This document shows positions 8,164 to 15,705 of a DNA stretch of 64,000 nt, one piece after another. Both the position numbers and the translations under genes were made by a program. The stretch covers positions 186,001 through 250,000 of the forward strand of contig NZ_QGDL01000004.1 in the NCBI RefSeq assembly GCF_003149245.1, read 5' to 3'. The stretch's first letter is position 1; each line of letters opens with the position of its first letter. The notes beneath the pieces are model-generated. The model was not told the origin of the DNA and did no database searches. It was given only the letters and a program-made list of their open reading frames with translations. The DNA comes from Faecalicatena orotica (GTDB lineage: Bacteria; Bacillota; Clostridia; Lachnospirales; Lachnospiraceae).

Positions 8164-8835
8164 ATGATTCAAAGGCTAAAAGAAATCAGAGCTGTACTGT
8201 TTGACATGGACGGTGTCATATTCGACACAGAAAGACTTGCCTATCAGGGATGGATGGAGTCCGGCAGACTACTGGGATTTCCTATTACAGATGAGCAGAT
8301 CAATAAAAACCGCGGCTGTGATATACGGGCCGGCAGGATGCTGTTTAAAGGATGGTTCGGAGAAGACTTTCCCTTTGATGAGGCAAGGAAGCTGAGGACT
8401 GGCTATATGGATACTTATATCGCCAGAAACGGTGCTCCTCTAAAACCCGGTGTCAGGGAGCTGTTTGCCACCCTCAGGAAGGCCGGAATAAAGAAAGCAC
8501 TTGCTACCTCAACACAGAGGGAGACTGCGAAAGAATACTTTAAAAGTGCGGACCTGTCATTCGATTTTGATGCCTCTGTCTGCGGCACCGAAATCAGAAA
8601 CAGCAAGCCCGCCCCCGATGTATTTTTGACTGCTGCCGAAATGCTCGGCGAAAAACCGGAACACTGCCTCGTTGTCGAAGACAGCCCCAATGGCGTACGC
8701 GCAGGCATTGCAGCCGGCTGTACGGTAATCATGGTACCTGATATGACTGCACCGGATGAGGAGATGAAACGGCTCTGTTTCCGGATACTGGACAGTCTGA
8801 GTGAGCTGGATGAATGGATAAAAACACTGGCCTGA
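8164..8835 (+). CDS. HAD-family sugar phosphatase or phosphoglucomutase-like protein
   Basis: A HAD subfamily IA hydrolase of 223 residues. Motif I is LFDMDGVIFDTE (Asp14 and Asp16), motif II is LATSTQRE, motif III is the Lys in NSKPAPDVF, and motif IV is VVEDSPNGVRAG. A helical cap lies between motifs I and II, as in beta-phosphoglucomutases and small sugar phosphatases. I start at 8164 because GAGGAGGG is five bases upstream; the in-frame ATG at 8149 overlaps that site. It is the last gene of the hexitol operon, 58 bases after the dehydrogenase, and may remove phosphate from dead-end sugar phosphates. Substrate unknown. Confidence 0.8.
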   Translation: MIQRLKEIRAVLFDMDGVIFDTERLAYQGWMESGRLLGFPITDEQINKNRGCDIRAGRMLFKGWFGEDFPFDEARKLRTGYMDTYIARNGAPLKPGVRELFATLRKAGIKKALATSTQRETAKEYFKSADLSFDFDASVCGTEIRNSKPAPDVFLTAAEMLGEKPEHCLVVEDSPNGVRAGIAAGCTVIMVPDMTAPDEEMKRLCFRILDSLSELDEWIKTLA

Positions 8836-8852
8836 ATTTCAATACAGACGCA

Positions 8853-10985
8853 TTATTTTTTCATCCATCTCTGCAATGATTCTAAAAGACGGTTGATATC
8901 AATGGGTTTTGCAATGTGGTCATTCATGCCTGCACTGTGCGCCCTTGCCAGGTCAGTTGCGAAGGCGTTGGCCGTCAGGGCAAGTATGGGGATCGTATGT
9001 GCGTCTTCCCGGTCTAAAGACCGGATCGTCCTCGTCGCCTGATACCCGTCCATGACCGGCATCTGGATATCCATCAGGATGCAGTCATAAGTTCCCGGGG
9101 CAGAAGTAACAAATTTCTCTACGGCACGCTGTCCATTCTCAGCCTTATCTATAGAAAATCCATGCATCTGCAAAAGCTCAGACGCAATCTCCCTGTTCAG
9201 TTCATTATCTTCAACCAGCAAAATTCTTTTGGAAGTCAGAAAGTCCTGCGTTTTCTCATCCAAAGCCTCTGAGGTTCCCTGGCTGTCATTATCATTCGCA
9301 TCCGAAGCTCCCAAGTTATCTGGTTCTGCTTCAGGTATCACAATCTCATCACACCGTTCGAGTGGAATGGCAACGATAAACTCGCTCCCTTTTCCCAGCT
9401 CGCTCTTAACTTCTATTGTACCGTTCATCATGCGGACAATATTCTGTGTAATGGCAAGTCCGAGTCCCGTCCCCTGAATCTTATTGATCCGCGTATCCTC
9501 CGCCCTCGTAAAGGGTTCGAAAATATGTGGCAGGAATTCCCCGTCAATACCAATCCCGTTATCCTCAATGATAAATCCGTACTGTCCTTTATTTCCACTG
9601 TTATCCGGAAGCTCCTGTACCCGCAGACTGATGGTTCCGCCCTCAGGTGTATATTTCACCGCATTTGTAAGCAGGTTCATCAGTACCTGCTGAAGCCTTC
9701 CCCCATCAGTTCTTACCTTCCAATGCCGCAAATGACCGCTGAATAATTGAAGCTTCTGATTCCTTTCAGCAACCAGAGGCTGAAACATGTTTGCAATATC
9801 CTCGAACATTTCAGGCAGTGACACCTCTTCAGATATCAGGTCGATCTTTCCGCTCTCAATTCTGGACATATCCAAAACCTCATTAATAAGGTTTAACAAA
9901 TGATGTGTCGATGTATTGATCTTGTTAAGGCAGTCCCTTATCTTTTCCTGCGAATCAATGTTTGCTTCGGCAATAGCTGTCATCCCCATGATGGCATTCA
10001 TCGGCGTGCGTATGTCGTGGGACATGGACGAAAGGAAGTTGGTCTTTGCCTCACTGGCGATCTGGGCTGTTTTATATGCTTCTTCCAGTATCTTCCTCTG
10101 CCGCTCCTGCTCCTCCCTCTGCTTCGTAATGTCTATCCCTATTGTATAGAAGGATGGTATTCCATCCCAGCTTTCTTCTCCCCTGGCATAAGACAGGGTA
10201 ATTGTAAGAATCTTCGTCTGACCGCTGCGGGTCGTGATCTTTGCCTCCGTAACCATATTCCCGCCGGTAACCATAAGTTCCTGCAGCATAGGTATAATAC
10301 GCTGTAAATCTTCCTGATGGAGGTAAGTACACTGGCTGTGCAGTTCATTCTCAAATTGCTCCGCTGTATAACCGATCATATCAAGGAAGTTGGCGCCATA
10401 CCAGAGAACGGTGCTGCAGTCTCTGGCATCCAGCCGGGCAAATCCGCCAGGGACGGAACGGAGAAGGGCATCCTGCTCACGGTTCTTTTTCTCCAGCTTG
10501 AATTCACTGGTATACATATCGTGGGATAGCTCAAGCCGCGCACGGTGCCCCTCCCAGTTAATAAGCCGGTTCTTGATTAAAAACTTCCGTTCCAATACCG
10601 GATTATCAAATTCCCACTCGTAGTATTCGTCCTCCCGCAGTTTATCATTAGTACAGAAAGGACATGGGGTACTTCTCCCCTGAATCACTTCATAACATTT
10701 GTGTCCCAGTAATTTCTCTGGGGGACTGCCCAGAGTATCACAGGAAGTATTATTCAGATACAGCAACTCATAGCTGTCCAGATCGCTGATATAAATATTG
10801 CCTTCATAAGCATCCATCATGAGGCGGAAATATTCCTGATACAGCCCGGCATAATCTGTCCTTTCCGCAGCCATATTCATATCTGCGTGTCCGGCTATTG
10901 CACAATCCTCTATATTTACCTCTCCCACGCAGTCTTTTTGTGCCTTCAATTCTCCGGGGCATTCCATACTTTTTTCCTGTTTCAT
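8853..10985 (-). CDS. Hybrid sensor histidine kinase with PAS domains and receiver
   Basis: A 710-residue cytoplasmic hybrid kinase. An N-terminal PAS-like domain (about 45-165) contains ISDLDSYELLYLNN and the cysteine pair CPFC in STPCPFCTNDKL. A second PAS/PAC domain follows (about 175-290). The HisKA box is FLSSMSHDIRTPMNAIMGM, then the ATPase domain with the N box (LLTNAVKYTPEGG) and G box (GTGLGLAITQNIV). A C-terminal receiver begins near 584 with phospho-acceptor Asp in CILMDIQMPVMDG. I see no membrane segment and no output domain, so phosphate probably moves to another protein. It is convergent with the hexitol operon and has a GGAGAGG site before the start. Signal and target are unknown. 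Confidence 0.85.
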   Translation of the reverse strand: MKQEKSMECPGELKAQKDCVGEVNIEDCAIAGHADMNMAAERTDYAGLYQEYFRLMMDAYEGNIYISDLDSYELLYLNNTSCDTLGSPPEKLLGHKCYEVIQGRSTPCPFCTNDKLREDEYYEWEFDNPVLERKFLIKNRLINWEGHRARLELSHDMYTSEFKLEKKNREQDALLRSVPGGFARLDARDCSTVLWYGANFLDMIGYTAEQFENELHSQCTYLHQEDLQRIIPMLQELMVTGGNMVTEAKITTRSGQTKILTITLSYARGEESWDGIPSFYTIGIDITKQREEQERQRKILEEAYKTAQIASEAKTNFLSSMSHDIRTPMNAIMGMTAIAEANIDSQEKIRDCLNKINTSTHHLLNLINEVLDMSRIESGKIDLISEEVSLPEMFEDIANMFQPLVAERNQKLQLFSGHLRHWKVRTDGGRLQQVLMNLLTNAVKYTPEGGTISLRVQELPDNSGNKGQYGFIIEDNGIGIDGEFLPHIFEPFTRAEDTRINKIQGTGLGLAITQNIVRMMNGTIEVKSELGKGSEFIVAIPLERCDEIVIPEAEPDNLGASDANDNDSQGTSEALDEKTQDFLTSKRILLVEDNELNREIASELLQMHGFSIDKAENGQRAVEKFVTSAPGTYDCILMDIQMPVMDGYQATRTIRSLDREDAHTIPILALTANAFATDLARAHSAGMNDHIAKPIDINRLLESLQRWMKK

Positions 10986-11113
10986 AGCAACCTCTCCAGA
11001 ACTTCGTTTATCTGTACATTTATGTTATTCTACCATACCCCGGCATTTTCGTCCATCCTGTTATGCTCCTTCTTCGGTAATCAAAATGGTGGAGAAATAG
11101 CTTGTATACAGTA

Positions 11114-11156
11114 AAAAATGGAAGGCTCCCTTGTCTATGGGATTCCTTCCATTTTT
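11114..11156 (-). terminator. Bidirectional terminator after the PTS operon
   Basis: A perfect 12-bp stem (11114-11125 with 11145-11156) flanked by A-runs and T-runs on opposite sides. It follows the P-loop kinase gene on the minus strand. The rest of 10986-11200 holds only the upstream region of the hybrid kinase. Confidence 0.82.
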
Positions 11157-11200
11157 GCATATTTTATATCAGATATATTCCAAGCCCATAGCGTGGCCGT

Positions 11201-11821
11201 CTATTCTGAACAAAGTTTTCCGATCTCTTCCAGAATCTGTGCATAATCAATCTTCGAAAAGTCTGATGCATCCACCTCAATCAAGTGCCCCATCTGGAAT
11301 TTATCGTATCCTTTATGAAGGCAGCGGTCCTGAAAAATCTCATAAGTTACCAGACTGTCCGCCTGGGTACGGTCTTCCAGAACATCGCCCTTATGGTAAC
11401 AGCTTACCAGATGACCCAGATGACGGTCCTGAGCCAAATCTCTCTTTCTTGAAACCTCATAAAGATGTTCAATATTTCCTAAGGAACGGATTGTAATGAC
11501 TTCATAACCATATTTCCGGGACAAATCTGTAAGACGGCCCTTTTGCTTATCACTGAAAGGATAATCTGAGATGATACATTCACCCTGCTTCATTTTTTCT
11601 TCAATAACAGCATAGTACCTGGCCCACGCCATATTCTCGACTTTCGTCTTTTCTTCCTGATTATTGAATCCATACTCATCCCACATCTGCTCTTTCATTT
11701 CATCCTGATTTACAGTCTGGAACCGGGGATACTTTTTCAAAATAAGGGCACACATACTGCTCTTTCCCGTGGCCGGATATCCTGCCAGCAGAATCATACA
11801 TTTTTTCATGTTAAACCCCAT
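11201..11821 (-). CDS. P-loop kinase (AAA_33 / zeta-toxin-like) in the PTS operon
   Basis: A small P-loop NTPase of about 200 residues. Walker A is LLAGYPATGKSS near the N-terminus; the fold and length resemble gluconate-kinase-like and zeta-toxin-like AAA_33 proteins. An internal QDEM and IISDYPF stretch fit the acceptor-binding side of such kinases. The ORF opens at 11821 (MGFNMKKCMI), but an ATG at 11809 gives the more usual MKKCMI start with GGGG upstream; both are possible. It is four bases after the aldolase stop and is the last gene of the ascorbate-type PTS operon. That context suggests a kinase for a sugar intermediate, but the substrate is not known and no antitoxin partner is visible. 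Confidence 0.65.
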   Translation of the reverse strand: MGFNMKKCMILLAGYPATGKSSMCALILKKYPRFQTVNQDEMKEQMWDEYGFNNQEEKTKVENMAWARYYAVIEEKMKQGECIISDYPFSDKQKGRLTDLSRKYGYEVITIRSLGNIEHLYEVSRKRDLAQDRHLGHLVSCYHKGDVLEDRTQADSLVTYEIFQDRCLHKGYDKFQMGHLIEVDASDFSKIDYAQILEEIGKLCSE

Positions 11822-11824
11822 TGA

Positions 11825-12673
11825 TTAATCTAATTTAAATAATGAAGCCTTTTCTGTTACAATAGCCGCAATTCTGTCATTTGCAGGCCCAAGCAGCCCC
11901 CTTAAGGATGTTAACGGTGTAACACCTTCTGCCGTAAATGTTTTACTTACTACTTCAATATAAGATTTATTTAACTCCGTCCCAACGTTAATTTTCTTCA
12001 TTCCTTCTCTTACACATTTCCTCATATCTTCATCAGAAACACCTGTGCCTCCATGAAGTACAAGCCCTGTATCTCCGAGTTTTTCTTTTAATTCCTCTAA
12101 CAGTTCATAGTTAATCTTTGCCTTTGATTTATACTGGCCGTGTGTAGTTCCAATGGAAACAGCCAATGCATCAACCCCTGCTTCAGATGCAAAATGCAGG
12201 GCATCTTCAGGCTTCGTATACATAGCCGCATCTTTGTCAACCACGACCCCGTCTTCTGCACCGCCGATAGAACCAACTTCTCCTTCAACAGATACGCCAT
12301 GAGCGTGTGCATAAGCTACAACTTCTTTTGTATTCTTTATATTTTCTTCGATTGGAAGAGAAGAACCATCGTACATAACTGAAGAATAACCTAAATCGAT
12401 TGCTCTTTTCAATGCATCAATATCTTTACAGTGGTCCATATGTAATGCAACGTTTACCGGCACATTTTCTGCGAGCGCTTTCACAGCCGCAATCAATGGC
12501 TCAAAACCAATATATTCTGCTGTTCCAAGTGATGTCTGGAGGATAATCGGCACGTTGAGGTCTGCCGCTGCTTTTACCATAGCCGGCACCATTTCAAAAC
12601 AATGTACGTTAAACGCTCCGACAGCCCCTTTCCCCTCGTTTTCCTTAAACATTTCTATTAAATTCTTATACAT
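11825..12673 (-). CDS. Class II fructose-bisphosphate-type aldolase
   Basis: A 282-residue zinc aldolase of the GatY/KbaY/FbaA group that cleaves a ketose bisphosphate, or a related deoxy sugar acid phosphate, into two trioses. Visible markers are GAFNVHCFEMV at the start, NVALHMDHCKD with the catalytic Asp and zinc-binding His, the EGEVGSIGGAEDG zinc region, IGTTHGQYK and VLHGGTGVSDE. It lies between a TPR-like protein and a P-loop kinase in the ascorbate-type PTS operon, so it should act on the product of that transporter. A second class II aldolase, clearly different in sequence, is at 62356. It could also serve inositol breakdown as an IolJ enzyme, but the iol genes are far away. Confidence 0.85.
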   Translation of the reverse strand: MYKNLIEMFKENEGKGAVGAFNVHCFEMVPAMVKAAADLNVPIILQTSLGTAEYIGFEPLIAAVKALAENVPVNVALHMDHCKDIDALKRAIDLGYSSVMYDGSSLPIEENIKNTKEVVAYAHAHGVSVEGEVGSIGGAEDGVVVDKDAAMYTKPEDALHFASEAGVDALAVSIGTTHGQYKSKAKINYELLEELKEKLGDTGLVLHGGTGVSDEDMRKCVREGMKKINVGTELNKSYIEVVSKTFTAEGVTPLTSLRGLLGPANDRIAAIVTEKASLFKLD

Positions 12674-12730
12674 GATATTACCTTCTCTTTCTGAATATAA
12701 TTTTTTAGTCCTTAACAGATATATCCGGTT

Positions 12731-13114
12731 TTATATTTTCCCGCGAATCATATCTTTTGATATCTGCATCATTTCCTGTACTTTTCCGAAATAATAGGTG
12801 ATCTTTTCATCATCCTTTGCTTCGGCGGCCTGCTGACGCTTTTTGTTATACAGCGACATCAGATCTGTATAGGATTTGCCCATTACTTTTTTCATTTCAA
12901 AGCTTTCTTCATAATACCTGATTGCCTCGTCATATTCTCCGGCCTGCATATATAGGGAGCCAGCTTCGTTTAAGAGTTCAATTCGTGCGTCTCCCTGTGT
13001 TCCCTCCAGCTGCTGAACTTTTTCTTCTGCCTGTTTCATTAATTCTTCCTGATTGATAACAGGTACTTCCTCTGCCTTTTTTTCTTTTTTATCTTTCTTT
13101 CCAAATAAGAACAT
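12731..13114 (-). CDS. Small TPR-like protein of unknown function
   Basis: A 127-residue soluble protein. The first 20 residues or so are very lysine-rich (FGKKDKKEKKAEE), then come paired helices typical of TPR repeats, for example LLNEAGSLYMQAGEYDEAIRYYEESF. It has no signal peptide and no enzyme motif. It is 31 bases after the EIIC gene and 57 bases before the aldolase, inside the PTS operon. TPR repeats usually bind other proteins, so it may help assemble or regulate the PTS or the aldolase, but this is a guess. Confidence 0.7.
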   Translation of the reverse strand: MFLFGKKDKKEKKAEEVPVINQEELMKQAEEKVQQLEGTQGDARIELLNEAGSLYMQAGEYDEAIRYYEESFEMKKVMGKSYTDLMSLYNKKRQQAAEAKDDEKITYYFGKVQEMMQISKDMIRGKI

Positions 13115-13145
13115 TTCGCTGCCTCCCTTTGCGATTTAACAATAC

Positions 13146-14438
13146 TTAGAATATTCCGCCAATCCCTTTAAAAATCATGAAGAAGAATGCCGTTACTACG
13201 GTATCTACATCTGTACATGTGATATTCTGGAAGCCGATCTGTGATAACATTGGTGATAAGAATGCCGGAAGCATCATGATAAAAATACCATGAGCAATAC
13301 ATCCTACAATAACGCCGCGGCGCCCACCGACTTTGTTTGCAAAAATACCTGCTGTACCACCGGCAAAAAAGTTACTCATGACACCCGGAATAACAAGCGG
13401 AACACCAAGAGCCGGAATACCTGTGATAAACATACCGATCAAAGAACCAATTGTTGTGAAAATAAATCCCATGATGACTGAATTTGGTGCGTATGGAAAC
13501 AATACAGGGCAGTCCAGTGCCGGTTTTGCATTTGGAACTAATTTCTGGGAAATTCCCTGGAAAGCCGGTACGATTTCTGCTAATAACAGACGTACTCCTG
13601 CTAACAGTACATACAAACCTACTACGAACTGCATTGCCTGTAAGAATGCGTATACCATGTAGTTTGTGTCTCCGGCAAACTCTGCGCTGGCTTCCGGTCC
13701 GGCAATTGCCGCTACAATTAAGTAGAACGGAATCATAACTACCATAATGGAGAGGTAGGTATCCTGAAGAAATTCAAGGCTCTTTGGAAGCTTCAAGTCT
13801 TCACAGGATTTAGAGTCATCTCCGACAAGTTTTGCGATTAACGCTGAAAACATGTATCCGATTGTACAGAAATGACCGAGGGCAATATCGTCACTGCCCG
13901 TGATTTTACGCACGATTGGCTGTGCAATTGCAGGCATTAATGTAGCGAATGCACCACCTACTAAACTGGAAATTAAAATCAGAGGTATACCGCGAAGTCC
14001 GCAGAACCAAGCAAATACTACACATAATGTAGATTCCCACAACAGAGCCTGTCCGGTAAGGAAAATATATTTAAAAGGTGTAATTCTTGCCAGGATAATA
14101 TTTACAATAAAGATACCTGCTAATGAAATTGCAATCTCTGCACCCAGTCCCAGTTCTCCCATAGCCTGTCCGTTAATAGCTTCAATAGAAGCAACAACAC
14201 TCTCAAGGCCATTTAAACCAAAACCCTGATTAAATATCGCCCCAAAATAGGATAACGCGCCCTGCATGACGGTTGAACCGGCCGATAATACCATAAATCC
14301 AAGAATTGTTTTCATTGTTCCTGATACAATCTGTCCTGCAGGCTTTTTCTGCAGAGCAAGACCTAATAATGCAATCAAACCGATAATAATTGCAGCCTGA
14401 GTCAGAATATTATTAATAATAAAATTTAATACTGCCAT
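13146..14438 (-). CDS. PTS ascorbate-family EIIC (UlaA/SgaT-like)
   Basis: This 430-residue membrane permease belongs to the L-ascorbate (UlaA/SgaT) PTS family. It has about ten or eleven hydrophobic segments, starting with ILTQAAIIIGLIALLGLALQ. Family-typical parts include KPAGQIVSGTMKTILGF, a polar loop GDDSKSCEDLKLPKSLEF and PVLFPYAPNSVIMGF. It follows a stand-alone EIIB gene with a 33-base gap. Ascorbate itself is not assured: the operon lacks UlaD, UlaE, UlaF and UlaG homologues and carries an aldolase and a P-loop kinase instead, so the imported substrate is probably another sugar or sugar acid. Confidence 0.85.
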   Translation of the reverse strand: MAVLNFIINNILTQAAIIIGLIALLGLALQKKPAGQIVSGTMKTILGFMVLSAGSTVMQGALSYFGAIFNQGFGLNGLESVVASIEAINGQAMGELGLGAEIAISLAGIFIVNIILARITPFKYIFLTGQALLWESTLCVVFAWFCGLRGIPLILISSLVGGAFATLMPAIAQPIVRKITGSDDIALGHFCTIGYMFSALIAKLVGDDSKSCEDLKLPKSLEFLQDTYLSIMVVMIPFYLIVAAIAGPEASAEFAGDTNYMVYAFLQAMQFVVGLYVLLAGVRLLLAEIVPAFQGISQKLVPNAKPALDCPVLFPYAPNSVIMGFIFTTIGSLIGMFITGIPALGVPLVIPGVMSNFFAGGTAGIFANKVGGRRGVIVGCIAHGIFIMMLPAFLSPMLSQIGFQNITCTDVDTVVTAFFFMIFKGIGGIF

Positions 14439-14471
14439 AATTCCCTCTCCTTCTCTTAAATGTATTACTGA

Positions 14472-14762
14472 TTAAATAACTCCCATGTCCTTTAAAACTG
14501 GTGTAAGCTTTTCACGGATTTCATTTTTGTCTACAAGACGCTCCAGAAAAATTGCCGGGCATTTTAAGGAAATACGTTCAAATTGTTTTTCAAAATTTTT
14601 CCCTGAAATAATCAGGTCTGCATCCATTCCTGCCGCGCTTGAGATATCAATGTGATCCATTTTTGCTTCCACACCCATTTCCCTCAATACCGCCTCTGTT
14701 GTCATCTGACAGGCAAAACTACTCCCAAGTCCGTTCCCACATACTGCTAAAATCTTTAACAT
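14472..14762 (-). CDS. PTS EIIB protein, ascorbate family (UlaB-like)
   Basis: A 96-residue cytoplasmic phosphocarrier that takes phosphate from EIIA and passes it to the sugar at EIIC. The phosphocysteine is Cys8 in ILAVCGNGLGSSFACQM, the standard P-loop of the lactose/ascorbate EIIB fold. It is located between the HPr gene (19-base gap) and the EIIC gene. Length and motif fit SgaB/UlaB proteins well. Confidence 0.88.
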   Translation of the reverse strand: MLKILAVCGNGLGSSFACQMTTEAVLREMGVEAKMDHIDISSAAGMDADLIISGKNFEKQFERISLKCPAIFLERLVDKNEIREKLTPVLKDMGVI

Positions 14763-14780
14763 GTTTTATATCCTCCTTCT

Positions 14781-15038
14781 TTATAAATTATTTGCAAAGA
14801 ATTGTTTCAACTCTTTTACAGCCACCGCTTCATCCGTTCCGGTTACTGACACCGTTACTTCTTCGTTTTGTTTTACACCCAGTGACATTAAGGCAAGAAT
14901 CTTCTTCAGGTCCGCTGTTTTTTCTTTTGCGGAAATCATGATCTGGCTTTCGTATTTCTTGGCGACATTTACGAGCTGCCCCGCAGGCCTTGCATGAATC
15001 CCCTGAACTGCTGTAATTACATATGTAAATTTCTGCAT
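14781..15038 (-). CDS. HPr-like phosphocarrier without the regulatory Ser46
   Basis: An 85-residue HPr paralogue inside the PTS operon. The active-site His15 is present in VQGIHARPAG with the normal Arg17 and Pro18. At the place of the regulatory Ser46, where normal HPr reads LKSIMGVMSLG, this protein reads LKKILALMSLG: Ser46 is replaced by Lys. It should therefore carry phosphate to EIIA but not be a target of HPr kinase, and so should not join CcpA in catabolite repression, much as Crh has the opposite loss at His15. It lies 11 bases after the EIIA stop. The substitution is seen directly; the consequence follows from HPr biology and is untested here. Confidence 0.85.
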   Translation of the reverse strand: MQKFTYVITAVQGIHARPAGQLVNVAKKYESQIMISAKEKTADLKKILALMSLGVKQNEEVTVSVTGTDEAVAVKELKQFFANNL

Positions 15039-15049
15039 CTTCCCCTCCC

Positions 15050-15511
15050 TTAATTTTCCCGGATTTCATTTTCCATTTGAATCAACATATCATAAATCTG
15101 CTGAGGTTTTTTGGCATGTACCATTTCACTGACCTTACTCTCATCCATAAAGATATTCGATAAAACTTTCATCGTATCTATATGGGAATTCGAGTCACTG
15201 GCTGCCAGTGCAATCAGTACCCTTACCTGAAAACTGTCTTCTGAAAACTGAATTGGTTCCCGGAGTAATGTAATTGCAAGCTGCTTTTTAATCACGCCAT
15301 CTGTCGGTCTTCCATGAATTAGTGCAAAATCTTCTGCCAGCACATAATAGGGTCCATATTCCGCCGTACTTTCGAGAATCGCTTTTTCATAATTATCTGT
15401 AACAAAACCGCCTTTTATCAATGGTTCGAGACTCAAATGGATTGCTTCTTTCCAATTGCTTACCCGCTCAGTGATATGTATGTTTTCCGGTTTCAACATA
15501 TCCGATATCAT
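15050..15511 (-). CDS. PTS EIIA protein, fructose/ascorbate class
   Basis: A 153-residue EIIA of the fructose/mannitol/ascorbate class, with the phospho-histidine His66 in DFALIHGRPTDGV and the conserved LIALAASDSNSHIDTMKVL. I start it at 15511, where AAAGGGG lies upstream of ATG; the longer reading frame to 15601 would run through the promoter and the shared AATTTTGCAAA sites. It is the first gene of the operon EIIA-HPr-EIIB-EIIC-TPR-aldolase-kinase. A similar domain is fused to the C-terminus of the neighbouring PRD regulator, which probably senses the state of this phosphorelay. Confidence 0.86.
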   Translation of the reverse strand: MISDMLKPENIHITERVSNWKEAIHLSLEPLIKGGFVTDNYEKAILESTAEYGPYYVLAEDFALIHGRPTDGVIKKQLAITLLREPIQFSEDSFQVRVLIALAASDSNSHIDTMKVLSNIFMDESKVSEMVHAKKPQQIYDMLIQMENEIREN

Positions 15512-15557
15512 TTTTGTTTTCCCCTTTCTCGATTTGATGATGTTATTGTAGCAAGTA

Positions 15558-15602
15558 AATTTTGCAAAAAGAAGTCCAAGTATTTGCAATGAATTTTGCA
15601 AA
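15558..15602 (-). promoter_or_regulatory. Activator-type sites before the ascorbate-type PTS operon
   Basis: AATTTTGCAAA occurs exactly at 15558-15568 and again at 15592-15602, a 34-base shift or about three helical turns, with a partial copy ATTTGCAAT at 15582-15590. On the minus strand they lie just upstream of a TACAAT -10 that has no good -35. The same 11-mer is found before the regulator gene at 17807. This arrangement suits a PRD activator. Confidence 0.6.
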
Positions 15603-15640
15603 TCTGTAGACAGAATTTCACGTATATTTTCCTAAAAGAA

Positions 15641-15674
15641 AGAGCTCTAAACCCGCAATTGGATTTAGAGCTCT
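15641..15674 (-). terminator. Terminator after the PRD regulator
   Basis: An 11-bp perfect stem AGAGCTCTAAA/TTTAGAGCTCT (15641-15651 with 15664-15674), followed on the minus strand by TTCTTTT. It separates the regulator from the PTS operon that it faces in the same direction. Confidence 0.75.
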
Positions 15675-15705
15675 CTCTAAAATAATCATGATTCCTTTAT
15701 ATATG

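Noticed and set aside
11201-11821. P-loop kinase as a zeta-type toxin
   Set aside because: No antitoxin gene is adjacent and the gene is the last member of a metabolic operon; a metabolic kinase is more likely.
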